Origin: Moraxellaceae bacterium
Lineage (GTDB): Bacteria; Pseudomonadota; Gammaproteobacteria; Pseudomonadales; Moraxellaceae
NCBI GenBank assembly: GCA_003543245.1
Contig: DPJB01000028.1
Location: 4,130-50,168, forward strand
Direction of reading: 5' to 3'
Length of the DNA stretch: 46,039 nt
Shown: in pieces, positions 35,466 to 43,940 of the stretch
Layout of the letters: each line of letters begins with the position of its first letter
How positions within the stretch are numbered: the first letter of the stretch is position 1
Notes under the pieces: model-generated
What the model was told of the DNA's origin: nothing
The model's database searches: none
Seen by the model: the letters and a program-made list of their open reading frames with translations, nothing else
Translations under genes and position numbers: made by a program

Positions 35466-36002
35466 TTACTTTTTCAAATGCTCGGCAATCAGCCTGTCCA
35501 TTTCGCCGCGCAGCCTGACACGCAGTTCGCCCTTGATCAGTTCCATGTGCGAGTCAATCAGCGTCTCGATCACCGGGCCAAGGCGCAGGCGGAGCTCACG
35601 CTCCAGGTCGACCTGTTCATGACTGACTGGCGCCGGCGGCTTTTGCATCAGCTCCTGCAACTGGGTGCGTGTCTGGCTCTGGCTGTGCTGAAGGCGGTCA
35701 CGCACGCTTTGTGGCAGGAAGGGGTTTTCCGGTTTGCCGGGGGGGCTTTCAATCGCCCCGAACAGGTTGGCCTGTTGGGGTTTTGCCGGTTTGCCTGGGA
35801 CCTTGGGTGTATTCCGCTTTGGTGTTGAGGCGGATGGAGTTGTCGCTGTGCCAGCCAGTAAGGGGAGGTCCTCTTCTTCCAGCAGCATATAGATGGAGCG
35901 TATTTCGGCAATCAGCTCCCGGCGCAGGGCACGGGATGATCGTCGCCAGTGAGTGTCGAAGTCAGGACCCAGGTCAGGGAGCAGTCGGTCGGCAGCCGCC
36001 AT
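35466..36002 (-). CDS. Conserved protein of unknown function between holC and valS
   Basis: I do not recognise a named family for this 178-residue protein. Residues 1-50 are helical and contain LRRELIAEIRSIYMLLEEED. A Pro/Thr-rich linker (about 55-90) follows. The last 70 residues are strongly helical and charged, with ELRLRLGPVIETLIDSHM and LRVRLRGEMDRLIAEHL. There is no signal peptide or membrane helix. An unnamed gene occupies the holC-valS gap in Pseudomonas too, which suggests a conserved role. The start is set at 36002, seven bases after the holC stop; the frame is open further upstream, inside holC. Confidence 0.7.
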   Translation of the reverse strand: MAAADRLLPDLGPDFDTHWRRSSRALRRELIAEIRSIYMLLEEEDLPLLAGTATTPSASTPKRNTPKVPGKPAKPQQANLFGAIESPPGKPENPFLPQSVRDRLQHSQSQTRTQLQELMQKPPAPVSHEQVDLERELRLRLGPVIETLIDSHMELIKGELRVRLRGEMDRLIAEHLKK

Positions 36003-36009
36003 GAAAGCC

Positions 36010-36432
36010 TCAGATGTTGTGGGATTGCACAGGGTAGCCCTGCTGCTTGTATTGCCGCCAGTGCGCACGTGCTGCCTCACGCATCGGCTCGTCACCCCCC
36101 ACAATTTCAATAATGCGGCGGAACCGGGTGGGGTTGGCGGGTGCATCGGCATGCAGGTTGATCAGGACATCGCGGGCCTCGGCAGGGATTTGCAGCCAGC
36201 CAATGCGCACGGGTGGCGGCGGCGTTGGGCCATCGCCGACCAGATGGTGGGGGATGAAGCTTTCGGCGCGGAATGTCCAGAGCAGTTCGTCAAGCTGCTC
36301 GGCTTCAGCCTGATTCCGGGCATGCACATAAATGGTGTGCTTCTGCTGGAATGCCTTGTCGATGATCCGGCAGGCCGTATGCAGGCGCTTGCCGGGATCG
36401 GTGTCGGTCAGGGCGTAGAAGGTGATTTCCAT
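36010..36432 (-). CDS. holC: DNA polymerase III subunit chi HolC
   Basis: HolC links the clamp loader to single-strand binding protein at the replication fork. The 140 residues begin MEITFYALTDTDPGKRLHTA, typical for chi. Other family blocks are QAEAEQLDELLWTFRAESFIPHHL and the late RRIIEIVGGDEPMREAARAHW. The order pepA-holC-valS is common in gammaproteobacteria. The gap to pepA is 19 bases, so cotranscription is likely. Confidence 0.94.
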   Translation of the reverse strand: MEITFYALTDTDPGKRLHTACRIIDKAFQQKHTIYVHARNQAEAEQLDELLWTFRAESFIPHHLVGDGPTPPPPVRIGWLQIPAEARDVLINLHADAPANPTRFRRIIEIVGGDEPMREAARAHWRQYKQQGYPVQSHNI

Positions 36433-36451
36433 GGTTACCTGTATGCGCCTG

Positions 36452-37939
36452 TCAGATTGTGCGGTTTTTCAGATACTGCATCAGCAGTGGGACCGGCCGG
36501 CCGGTAGAGCCTTTCTGGGCGCCGGAGTGCCAGGCGGTGCCGGCAATGTCCAGATGTGCCCAGGTGTAGTCCTTGGTAAAACGGGCGAGAAAGCAGGCCG
36601 CAGTGATGGCACCGGCATTCGGTGCGTTGCCGATGTTGGCAATGTCGGCAAATGGCGAGTCAATCATGTCCTGATAGTCCTGCAATACCGGCATGCGCCA
36701 GGCACGGTCGCCACTTTGCTGGCCTGCTTCCAGCAGGGCATTGGCCAGATCATCGGCAGGTGAGAACAGGCCGGAAACCACCTTGCCCAGCGCCACAACG
36801 CAGGCACCTGTCAGCGTGGCGATGTCGATCACGACAGCCGGTTTGAAGCGACCGACATAGGTCAGTGCATCACAGAGCACCAGACGGCCTTCGGCGTCGG
36901 TATTGAGGATTTCCACAGTCTGGCCGGACATGGTGGTGACGATGTCGCCGGGGCGGGTGGCGCGACCGGATGGCATGTTCTCTGCGCAGGCCATTACGCC
37001 AACCACGTTGATGGGCAGGCCGGACTCGACAAGTGCCGTCATGACGCCCAGTACGCTGGCGGCACCGCACATGTCATATTTCATTTCATCCATGCCGGCA
37101 CCCGGCTTGAGCGAGATACCACCGGTATCAAAGGTGATGCCCTTGCCTACCAGTACAACCGGGGCCGCATTTTTCTTGCCGCCTTTGTATTCCATGACAA
37201 TCAGTTTGCCTTCCTGGTCCGAGCCCTGGCTGACGGCCATGAAGGCGCCCATGCCGAGCTTCTTCATCTCGGACTCGCCGAGGACTTCAACTTTCAGGGA
37301 CCTTTCATTGCTCTTGCCCAGTGCCCTGGCCTGTTCGGCAACATAGCTCGGGTGGCAAATGTTCGGTGGCAGATTGCCCAGTGTGCGTGCTGTGTTGATA
37401 CCGTTGGCAAGTGCTTCTCCCCATGCCACGGCTTTCTTGCCGGCAGTGAGCTGCGTCTTGTCGTCAATGGCCAAGGTCAGGTGGCTCAGGCCCTTGTTGC
37501 AGTTTTTCTTGCTTTTGAATTCATCAAACCGGTAGCCGGCCTCGGCACTGGCACGGGTGATGTCAGCCAGCCGGTCATTCAGGGTTGTTTTGGCAACCGG
37601 CAGCTCGGCCAGAAAGCTTGCGGCCTTTTTGGGGCCATTGGCCAATGCCTTTACAGCAGTCGTGGCTGCCCGTTGCAGGCCACGGCTATCCAGGTCTTTC
37701 AGGTCGCCGGTGCCCACCACCAGTACGCCCTCTGCGGCAATGCCGTGCAGACCTAGCAGCAACTGGCTTTGTCCGGGTTTCCCTTCAAAGCCGGCGGTCT
37801 TCAGGGTGCGGCTCAGCTGGCCGTCAGTCGCTGTATCCAGCGCACGGGCGGCAGCAGACAACTCGGTGCCGGACTGGGCAACGATGACAACACCGGTTTT
37901 TTCCGTGGCTGGAGCAGACAGCTTGAGCGTGAATTCCAT
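36452..37939 (-). CDS. pepA: Leucyl aminopeptidase PepA
   Basis: PepA is a hexameric M17 aminopeptidase with two metal ions, which in some bacteria also acts as a DNA-binding regulator. The 495 residues end with the catalytic domain. The metal and active-site blocks VGKGITFDTGGISLKPG, MKYDMCGAASVLG and NTDAEGRLVLCDAL are complete. The ATG at 37939 (MEFTLKL) has GAGG five bases before it; an adjacent ATG at 37942 is an alternative. It is divergent from lptF, a conserved arrangement. Confidence 0.97.
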   Translation of the reverse strand: MEFTLKLSAPATEKTGVVIVAQSGTELSAAARALDTATDGQLSRTLKTAGFEGKPGQSQLLLGLHGIAAEGVLVVGTGDLKDLDSRGLQRAATTAVKALANGPKKAASFLAELPVAKTTLNDRLADITRASAEAGYRFDEFKSKKNCNKGLSHLTLAIDDKTQLTAGKKAVAWGEALANGINTARTLGNLPPNICHPSYVAEQARALGKSNERSLKVEVLGESEMKKLGMGAFMAVSQGSDQEGKLIVMEYKGGKKNAAPVVLVGKGITFDTGGISLKPGAGMDEMKYDMCGAASVLGVMTALVESGLPINVVGVMACAENMPSGRATRPGDIVTTMSGQTVEILNTDAEGRLVLCDALTYVGRFKPAVVIDIATLTGACVVALGKVVSGLFSPADDLANALLEAGQQSGDRAWRMPVLQDYQDMIDSPFADIANIGNAPNAGAITAACFLARFTKDYTWAHLDIAGTAWHSGAQKGSTGRPVPLLMQYLKNRTI

Positions 37940-38072
37940 CATTACCTCGCAAGACAAACAGGGGGGATTGGCCGATAATCATGTGGTGGCCGGTCCAGCA
38001 GGCGAGTTTACCGCCAGGGATTGCTGCAATGCCAATACAACCCGGTTACCCATCCAACAAGTCTGAACGCCT

Positions 38073-39182
38073 GTGATCATTCGACGCTATCTGTCCTTGC
38101 AAGTCCTGGGCGCCACCGCATCGGTGGCGCTGGTGCTGACGGTCATCCTGATGAGCGGGCGTGTCATCAAGTATTTCGGCATGGCGGCGGATGGCCGCAT
38201 GGATGTCAAACTGCTGACTGCTGTCCTGCTTTATCGCCTGCCCGGGTTTCTTGAACTGATTGTGCCGCTGGGCATGTTCATTGCCATTCTTCTGGTGTTC
38301 GGGCGTCTGTATCTGGACAACGAAATGGCGGTTCTCTCGGCAAGTGGTGTCAGCCGCGCGCAGATCGTCGGGCATCTGGCCTTGCCGGTTGTTGTCATCA
38401 TGATGCTGGTGGCTGCCACCAGTTTGTACGTGACCCCCCGGGGCAATGCAGAGTCAGAGCGACTGTTTGCAGAGCAGGCCGAGCGCAACACCTTTGATCT
38501 GGTGAAACCGGGGCGCTTTCAGCGCATTGGTGACCGCATGCTTTATGTGGCAGATCTTTCCAAAGACAAACGCCGATTGCTGGACGTAAGGCTGTTTGAA
38601 GAGAAGGCTGTGTCTGAGGGTCCTGCACGCCAGATTCTGACGCAGGCGGAAAGTGGGCGGCGTGAAGCGGATGCAGCAACGGGTGATGTATATCTGGTGC
38701 TTGAAAACGGGGTTCGCCATGATGTGGCGGCTGGCGATCCGGTGCGTCGTGAAGTCCGCTTTGAGCACTATCGGGTGCTGTTGCCGCAGCCTGATGCAGT
38801 GGAGACGCTGACCAGGATCCGCAGTTTCAGTACGTTGGCCGTCCGTGCCCAGCGCGACAGTAATCCGCAGGCACAAGGTGAATGGATCTGGCGCCTGTCC
38901 ATGCCGGTGCTTGTTCCTGTCGTGGCATTGCTTGCCCTGTCGCTCTCCCGCGTCAATCCGCGCCAGGGCCGCTATCTCAAGCTGTTGCCCGCCATCCTGC
39001 TTTATCTCAGCTATGTCGTTGGCATCGCTGCCGTGCGTAATTCAGTTGAAAAGGGCAAGTTGCTTGAGGGTATGGTGTGGATGGTACATGCCGGCTACCT
39101 GTGCCTGGCGCTGGGCCTGCTCAATGCAGAAAACCTGCAGTTGATGTGGAAGCGCTGGCGTTCGCGTGAGGTGACGTCATGA
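38073..39182 (+). CDS. lptF: LPS export permease LptF
   Basis: LptF pairs with LptG and the ATPase LptB to extract lipopolysaccharide from the inner membrane. The 369 residues show the YjgP/YjgQ layout: three N-terminal helices, a periplasmic jellyroll (about 130-260) and three C-terminal helices. The GTG start at 38073 gives MIIRRYLSLQVLGAT, the normal family start, though the ribosome site is weak. The gene overlaps lptG by ATGA and diverges from pepA. Confidence 0.96.
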   Translation: MIIRRYLSLQVLGATASVALVLTVILMSGRVIKYFGMAADGRMDVKLLTAVLLYRLPGFLELIVPLGMFIAILLVFGRLYLDNEMAVLSASGVSRAQIVGHLALPVVVIMMLVAATSLYVTPRGNAESERLFAEQAERNTFDLVKPGRFQRIGDRMLYVADLSKDKRRLLDVRLFEEKAVSEGPARQILTQAESGRREADAATGDVYLVLENGVRHDVAAGDPVRREVRFEHYRVLLPQPDAVETLTRIRSFSTLAVRAQRDSNPQAQGEWIWRLSMPVLVPVVALLALSLSRVNPRQGRYLKLLPAILLYLSYVVGIAAVRNSVEKGKLLEGMVWMVHAGYLCLALGLLNAENLQLMWKRWRSREVTS

Positions 39183-40243
39183 CGGTCCTGTCGCGTTATG
39201 TTTCGTGGAACGTCTTTGCCGCAATGATGATCGTGCTGCTGTTGCTGCTTGGTCTGGATGTCGTTTTCTCCTTTATTGCAGAGCTTGAGGATCTGGATGG
39301 CAACTACCGGGCTGTTCAGGCGCTGGTTTATGTCTTGCTGACAGCTCCCCGTCGCGCCTATGACCTGTTGCCGATTGCGGCACTGGTGGGAGGCATTGCG
39401 GGCCTGGGCATGATGGCCAATCACTCCGAGCTGACTGTCATGCGTGCAGCAGGTGTCAGTATCCGGCGCATTGTCTGGTGGGTATTGAAGCCTGCGTTGT
39501 TGCTGGTGGTTGCGGGTGCCTTGCTGGGGCAGTACGTCGTCCCCAAAACCGAGAAACTGGCAGAGTCACGCAGGGCGCAGGCACTGGGCCAGAAGCTGGC
39601 AGACGGTTCATTCCAGTCCTACTGGCACCGGGAGGGTGACACCATCATGCGGGTTGCCCGTGTGGAGTCGACGGGCGAGTTGCGCTATCTCACTTTTTTC
39701 CGTTTCGATGCGGATGGCCGTTTGCTGAGCGGTGCACGTGCAGACGAGGCACGTCATGACGGGGCCGGCTGGCAGTTGAGCGGCCTTGTTGAAACCCGTC
39801 TTGACCGGCAGGGCAATACAACGGTGCGGTCGCAGCCAACCGAGCGTTGGGATAGCCAGCTTACGCCAGAGTATTTGCGGCTGGTAACACTGAATCCCGA
39901 GTACCTGTCGCTTGGCAACCTTTATGAATATGCCGGCTATCTGAAAAGGCAGGGGCTGGATGCAGAGGCGTATTTCCTGGAGTTCTGGAAAAAGGCACTG
40001 GCACCTTTTGCAACGATATCCATGGTACTGATTGCCTGCTCCTTCATTTTTGGCCCCTTGCGCTCAGTGACCATGGGCTTGCGCATTCTTGCCGGCGTCC
40101 TTGCGGGGCTGCTGTTCCGTTACGGGCAGGATTTCCTGGGGTATGCCAGCCTTGTCTATGATTTCTCGCCTTTACTGGCTGCGGGGTTGCCCATTGCGGT
40201 CTGCTTGCTGCTGGGCGGCGCGGCCATTGCCAGGGTGAAATAG
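39179..40243 (+). CDS. lptG: LPS export permease LptG
   Basis: LptG is the second permease of the LptB2FG exporter. The 354 residues repeat the six-helix plus jellyroll design. It begins MTVLSRYVSWNVFAAMM, and the block YDLLPIAALVGGIAGLG near residue 60 is typical. Translation is coupled to lptF by a 4-base overlap. A short hairpin with a T-run follows the stop codon. Confidence 0.96.
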   Translation: MTVLSRYVSWNVFAAMMIVLLLLLGLDVVFSFIAELEDLDGNYRAVQALVYVLLTAPRRAYDLLPIAALVGGIAGLGMMANHSELTVMRAAGVSIRRIVWWVLKPALLLVVAGALLGQYVVPKTEKLAESRRAQALGQKLADGSFQSYWHREGDTIMRVARVESTGELRYLTFFRFDADGRLLSGARADEARHDGAGWQLSGLVETRLDRQGNTTVRSQPTERWDSQLTPEYLRLVTLNPEYLSLGNLYEYAGYLKRQGLDAEAYFLEFWKKALAPFATISMVLIACSFIFGPLRSVTMGLRILAGVLAGLLFRYGQDFLGYASLVYDFSPLLAAGLPIAVCLLLGGAAIARVK

Positions 40244-40251
40244 CCCCGGAT

Positions 40252-40269
40252 GCCGGGTGCCGGCTTTTT
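40252..40269 (+). terminator. Short terminator candidate after lptG
   Basis: GCCGG-GTG-CCGGC forms a 5-bp stem with a 3-base loop, followed by TTTTT. The stem is short, so termination may be partial and some lptFG transcription may reach the downstream phosphatase gene. Confidence 0.5.
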
Positions 40270-40340
40270 CTTGTGATAACAAGCACTTCAGCGGTACAGT
40301 TCGGGCAGCGTGTTCATTTAGTGCTCACAGGTAGGCTGTT

Positions 40341-41063
40341 TTGATCAGATGGATTTCGGCGGCAGCAACGGATGTCGGCAGCAAGCGCAGGATCAATGAG
40401 GATGCCCTTCTGGAGCGTCCCGATGCGGGCATCTGGGTTGTAGCGGACGGCATGGGCGGCCATGCGGCCGGCGATGTTGCCAGTCATGCCGTCGTGCATC
40501 CGCTGACAGTGATGGAGCGGCCGGAGGCAATGGCTGATTTTGTCGATGCCGTTGAAGATGCATTCATGAATGTAAACCTGCAACTGCGCGACTACGCCAC
40601 GCAGGAGCTGGGCGGCAGAACAGTCGGCAGCACGGTGGTATCCCTTCTTCTCTCTCCATATACCGGTGTCTGTCTCTGGGCGGGAGACTCCCGCCTGTAC
40701 CGTTTGCGACAGGGACAATTGAGCCGTATTTCCCGCGACCATTCGGCCGTACAGGAAATGGTGGAGTCGGGAGCCATTACCCAGGAAGAAGCAGACCGCC
40801 ATCCCAAGTCGAATGTCATTACTCGTGCTGTGGGTGGCAGTGAACGCCTGCTGGTTGATGCAGCAGTATTTGCGCCCGAGGCAGGTGATACCTATCTTTT
40901 GTGCAGTGACGGCCTCTACAACGAGGTTGCCGATGACTGTATCCGTCGCAAGCTTGCATTGCCTCCCGAGGAAGCCGTTCGGCATCTGGTTGATGAGGCC
41001 TTGCACAATGGCGGGCGGGACAATGTCACGGTGGTGGTTGTGCGCCTGCTGGAGGCTGAGTGA
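40341..41063 (+). CDS. PP2C-type serine/threonine phosphatase
   Basis: The 240-residue protein is a single PP2C (Stp1/PppA-like) domain that would remove phosphate from Ser/Thr residues using two metal ions. All metal motifs are visible: RRINEDA, VVADGMGGHAAGD, CSDGL and GGRDNVTVVVV. There is no membrane segment. A TTG at 40341 is the only good start; an in-frame stop lies just upstream. No Ser/Thr kinase gene is in the window, so its substrate is unknown. It overlaps the next gene by ATGA, which points to a joint function. Confidence 0.9.
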   Translation: MIRWISAAATDVGSKRRINEDALLERPDAGIWVVADGMGGHAAGDVASHAVVHPLTVMERPEAMADFVDAVEDAFMNVNLQLRDYATQELGGRTVGSTVVSLLLSPYTGVCLWAGDSRLYRLRQGQLSRISRDHSAVQEMVESGAITQEEADRHPKSNVITRAVGGSERLLVDAAVFAPEAGDTYLLCSDGLYNEVADDCIRRKLALPPEEAVRHLVDEALHNGGRDNVTVVVVRLLEAE

Positions 41064-41437
41064 TGGCTGAGTATCTGGTGGAAAATGCCCGCTTGCGCCA
41101 GTTGTCGCGGCAGTATTCGGAGGAGCGACTGTCGTTTGATGACTATCGCGTTGCCCGCCGTGCCATTCTGGATGCACTTGAGGCCGGGCAGGTCGAGGCT
41201 GGCGGCGCCGAAGCCATGTCGTCATCCATGACGCATGCGGTTACGCATTCCGGCAGTGCCCGCTTGCCGGATGACTCCGTTGTATTTTATAAAACCATGC
41301 CTCCGCATGTTCCGGAGCCCGTGTCCACGGAAGAAGGCTCTGCTGTCTGGGATGACAACACTCAGGTTCTCGCACTGGTACTGGTCCTGTCGCTATTAAT
41401 AGCTCTGGGCGCACTGGTCTACGTTTTCATCCTCTGA
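41060..41437 (+). CDS. Small tail-anchored protein with SHOCT-like N-terminus
   Basis: The 125-residue protein is not one I can name. Residues about 8-42 (LRQLSRQYSEERLSFDDYRVA, split by a turn) look like a short helical SHOCT-type oligomerisation segment. The middle is Ser/Pro/Thr-rich, and residues about 99-125 form a single C-terminal membrane helix with no polar tail, so it is probably tail-anchored with its N-terminus in the cytoplasm. It overlaps the PP2C gene by four bases. Its Ser/Thr-rich linker could be a substrate, or the protein may hold the phosphatase at the membrane; both ideas are inference. Confidence 0.75.
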   Translation: MMAEYLVENARLRQLSRQYSEERLSFDDYRVARRAILDALEAGQVEAGGAEAMSSSMTHAVTHSGSARLPDDSVVFYKTMPPHVPEPVSTEEGSAVWDDNTQVLALVLVLSLLIALGALVYVFIL

Positions 41438-41456
41438 CAGGCTTTTCCGGAGCACC

Positions 41457-42449
41457 ATGACTGATTCCCATGCCACTCAATCTGTGCCCGGGAAGTTGCT
41501 CGCGCCCCTTCATCACACGCGCACACTTCTTGAGCGGCTGGTCCGGAACCGGCGTTCGGTTGCCCGTGATCTTGGACTGGTTGCCCGCAATGCCCGCTCC
41601 CTGCCCTGGATCATTTTCCCTTTGCGCTCGGATGACGAGGCCCGTCCCGAGTTTGATCCCGACAGCTATCAGAGTCGCTGGGAGTACCTGAGCGTTGTCG
41701 GTCAGGTATTGCTGCCGGTGCAGCGCGAGTCTGCGTCCGAGGGGACCCGCGTGGTGTTGCCGCCAAATTATGTATGGCCGCCTGCAGGCAAGAATTCCAA
41801 GTGGTTTTTTCTTAATGGCATTTGTACGGCGCCCCCCATGGCACTGCTTGAGGCAGAGGAGCTGGCCAAGGCGTTTTATCGCCCCATTCACCTGATCCAC
41901 ACACCTACCTATGGTGCGGTATGGGATTTGTGGGATGCCATCACGGCACGCACGTTGCGCAAGGATGGCAAGCTGGCACGACCCGCCTTCAATATAGTGA
42001 AGAATGCCCTGCTGACACACGAGCACGTGGTGTTGCTCAGCTACTCACAAGGCACCATCATTTCCAGCTACATCGTCCGCAAGATCCTGAAAGACCCGGT
42101 GCTGCGCGAGCATGCACACAAACTGGAAATTTATTGTCTGGCTGGCGTCGCGGACAGCATGCATATTGATTACCAGTTGACGGCGGAACATGGTCATCCG
42201 GTTCCGTATGTCGAGCACTTTGCCAATGGCCAGGATTTCTTTGCGCGTATCGGTGTGCTTTCCCACTATTACGCCACCTCCGGCCCGGTATTCGTATTAC
42301 CGGAGAAAAAAGGCCATATGCTGACGGATCATTATATTCCCGGCATTCGTCGTGGCGATTACTGTCAGGGCCGTTCCCGGTTGAACAAATATGTCGGCGG
42401 ACTTGAACCGACCGACAAGGATTACATTGCCTTTGATCGCAGGAGCTGA
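41457..42449 (+). CDS. Alpha/beta-hydrolase-like protein of unknown function
   Basis: The 330-residue soluble protein has no signal peptide. FFLNGICTAPPMALLEAEEL (117-136) resembles the oxyanion-loop region of alpha/beta hydrolases, and VLLSYSQGTIISSYI (192-206) looks like a nucleophile elbow with Ser197 in S-x-S-Q-G rather than the usual G-x-S-x-G. Possible partners are Asp260 and His287 (KKGHMLTDHY). Lipase, esterase or inactive family member cannot be separated by eye. It starts 20 bases after the tail-anchored gene and ends at a strong terminator, so it probably closes the PP2C operon. Confidence 0.7.
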   Translation: MTDSHATQSVPGKLLAPLHHTRTLLERLVRNRRSVARDLGLVARNARSLPWIIFPLRSDDEARPEFDPDSYQSRWEYLSVVGQVLLPVQRESASEGTRVVLPPNYVWPPAGKNSKWFFLNGICTAPPMALLEAEELAKAFYRPIHLIHTPTYGAVWDLWDAITARTLRKDGKLARPAFNIVKNALLTHEHVVLLSYSQGTIISSYIVRKILKDPVLREHAHKLEIYCLAGVADSMHIDYQLTAEHGHPVPYVEHFANGQDFFARIGVLSHYYATSGPVFVLPEKKGHMLTDHYIPGIRRGDYCQGRSRLNKYVGGLEPTDKDYIAFDRRS

Positions 42450-42467
42450 TGCATTATTGCCTGACTG

Positions 42468-42492
42468 AAACCCCGCATTTGCGGGGTTTTTT
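42468..42492 (+). terminator. Intrinsic terminator after the hydrolase-like gene
   Basis: AAACCCCGC (42468-42476) pairs with GCGGGGTTT (42481-42489) around ATTT, and the T-run continues to 42492. This separates the PP2C group from the histidine-kinase pair downstream. Confidence 0.92.
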
Positions 42493-42558
42493 CATGGAGC
42501 TGTCATACAACGGATCTAGTCTTCATCCCACAGAGCATTTTTCTTGATCGAGATGGCA

Positions 42559-42572
42559 TGCCGGCACCGGCA
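42559..42572. promoter_or_regulatory. Inverted repeat before the histidine kinase gene
   Basis: TGCCGG-CA-CCGGCA is a perfect inverted repeat about 42 bases before the kinase start codon. It may be an operator or a leader hairpin. GC-rich repeats of this size also arise by chance. Confidence 0.25.
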
Positions 42573-42613
42573 GTGCCCGCTGTCATTGCCTTGATGGGCG
42601 TTGTGGGGACAAG

Positions 42614-43930
42614 ATGCAGGCCAATTCCGATATTCGTGCACTCGCACGTACCATTCCCCCCTTCGCTCCGGGAGACACCATCAGTGACGTGGCCGAGCGC
42701 TTCCTTGGCGGTGATCTTCAGCAGATTCTCTCTGTTCCGGTGGTGGATGAGGCCGGGTATGTCCTCGGCACCATCAGCCGCTATCAGCTGAATGATATTT
42801 TCATGACGAAATTCGGGCGCGACCTGTATGGTTCGCGCCCGGTGGCACAGTTCATGAGCCAGAAATGCTTGCGTGTCGAGGTGAGCGCACCAGTGGCCGA
42901 GGCAGCACAGCATGTAACGACCACCATGCGCATTCCGCTGTCTGAAGATTTTGTGGTGTGCGATGGCGGGCGCTATGTCGGGGTCGGTGCGGTGCTTGGC
43001 CTGCTGGCGGCAATGGAAACGCAGGTCAGGAAAGGCGCAGACCAGCTGTCGCAGGCCTATCGGCAGCTTCAGTCTTCGCAGGCACAGCTGGTGCAGTCGG
43101 AAAAAATGGCCTCACTGGGCCAGATGGTGGCTGGCGTGGCACATGAGATCAACACGCCACTGGGTTACGTGAAAAACAATGTCGAGGTCATGCGGGAATT
43201 TGGCGAACAGCTGCGTGAGCTGGTGCAGTCCTGTAGCGGCCTTGTTGATGCACTGCTTGATCCTCATGGTTCCGATGTCGTGGTGGCAAAGAAGCTGGCG
43301 GAGATTGAGGATCTGCGCAGCATGGTGGATCCGGAGCTTCTGTTCTCGGACATGCAGACGCTTTTCGGTGATACAAATTTCGGGCTGGAGCAGATCAGTG
43401 CGCTGGTGCTTGGTCTGAAGGATTTCAGTCGTCTTGATCAGTCATTCACGGACAATGTGTCGCTGAATGACTGTGTCGACAGTGCATTGCTGATTGCCAG
43501 GAATGCCATCAAGAACAAGGTTGAAGTCATCCGGCAGCTGGGTGATGTTCCTGCCATTTCCTGCATGCCCTCGCAGATCAATCAGGTGTTGCTCAATCTG
43601 GTGACCAATGCGGCACAGGCCATTGAAGGAACGGGGAAAATACTCATCAGGACCTGGGCTGATGTCGAGCGCGTCTACGTCTCGGTGCAGGACAATGGCA
43701 AGGGTATTTCTGCAGAAAACCTCAAGAAAATATTTGATCCCTTCTTTACGACCAAGCCGGTAGGTGAAGGCACCGGTCTGGGCTTGTCCATCTGCTGGAA
43801 AATCATCGAGCAGCACGGTGGGGTCATCCGTGTTGCCTCCGAGCCGGGTCGTGGCACCCGCTTTGTGATTGTCCTGCCGCGCCAGACGCAACATGTGGAG
43901 ATGGCGGCGGTCGCTGCCATTGCATCCTGA
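42614..43930 (+). CDS. Soluble sensor histidine kinase with CBS-pair domain
   Basis: The 438-residue protein has no membrane helix, so it senses a cytoplasmic signal. Residues about 20-135 resemble a CBS pair (VPVVDEAGYVLGTISRYQL, then SEDFVVCDGGRYVGVGAVLG), a module that often binds adenine nucleotides. A coiled coil (about 136-166) leads into the HisKA box GQMVAGVAHEINTPLGYV with His177. The ATPase domain has the N box LNLVTNAAQAI, G1 DNGKGIS, F box DPFFTTK and G2 GEGTGLGLSICWKI, all intact. A GGGGA site precedes the ATG. The response-regulator gene begins ten bases after the stop and is its likely partner. Confidence 0.92.
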   Translation: MQANSDIRALARTIPPFAPGDTISDVAERFLGGDLQQILSVPVVDEAGYVLGTISRYQLNDIFMTKFGRDLYGSRPVAQFMSQKCLRVEVSAPVAEAAQHVTTTMRIPLSEDFVVCDGGRYVGVGAVLGLLAAMETQVRKGADQLSQAYRQLQSSQAQLVQSEKMASLGQMVAGVAHEINTPLGYVKNNVEVMREFGEQLRELVQSCSGLVDALLDPHGSDVVVAKKLAEIEDLRSMVDPELLFSDMQTLFGDTNFGLEQISALVLGLKDFSRLDQSFTDNVSLNDCVDSALLIARNAIKNKVEVIRQLGDVPAISCMPSQINQVLLNLVTNAAQAIEGTGKILIRTWADVERVYVSVQDNGKGISAENLKKIFDPFFTTKPVGEGTGLGLSICWKIIEQHGGVIRVASEPGRGTRFVIVLPRQTQHVEMAAVAAIAS

Positions 43931-43940
43931 GGAGCACAAC

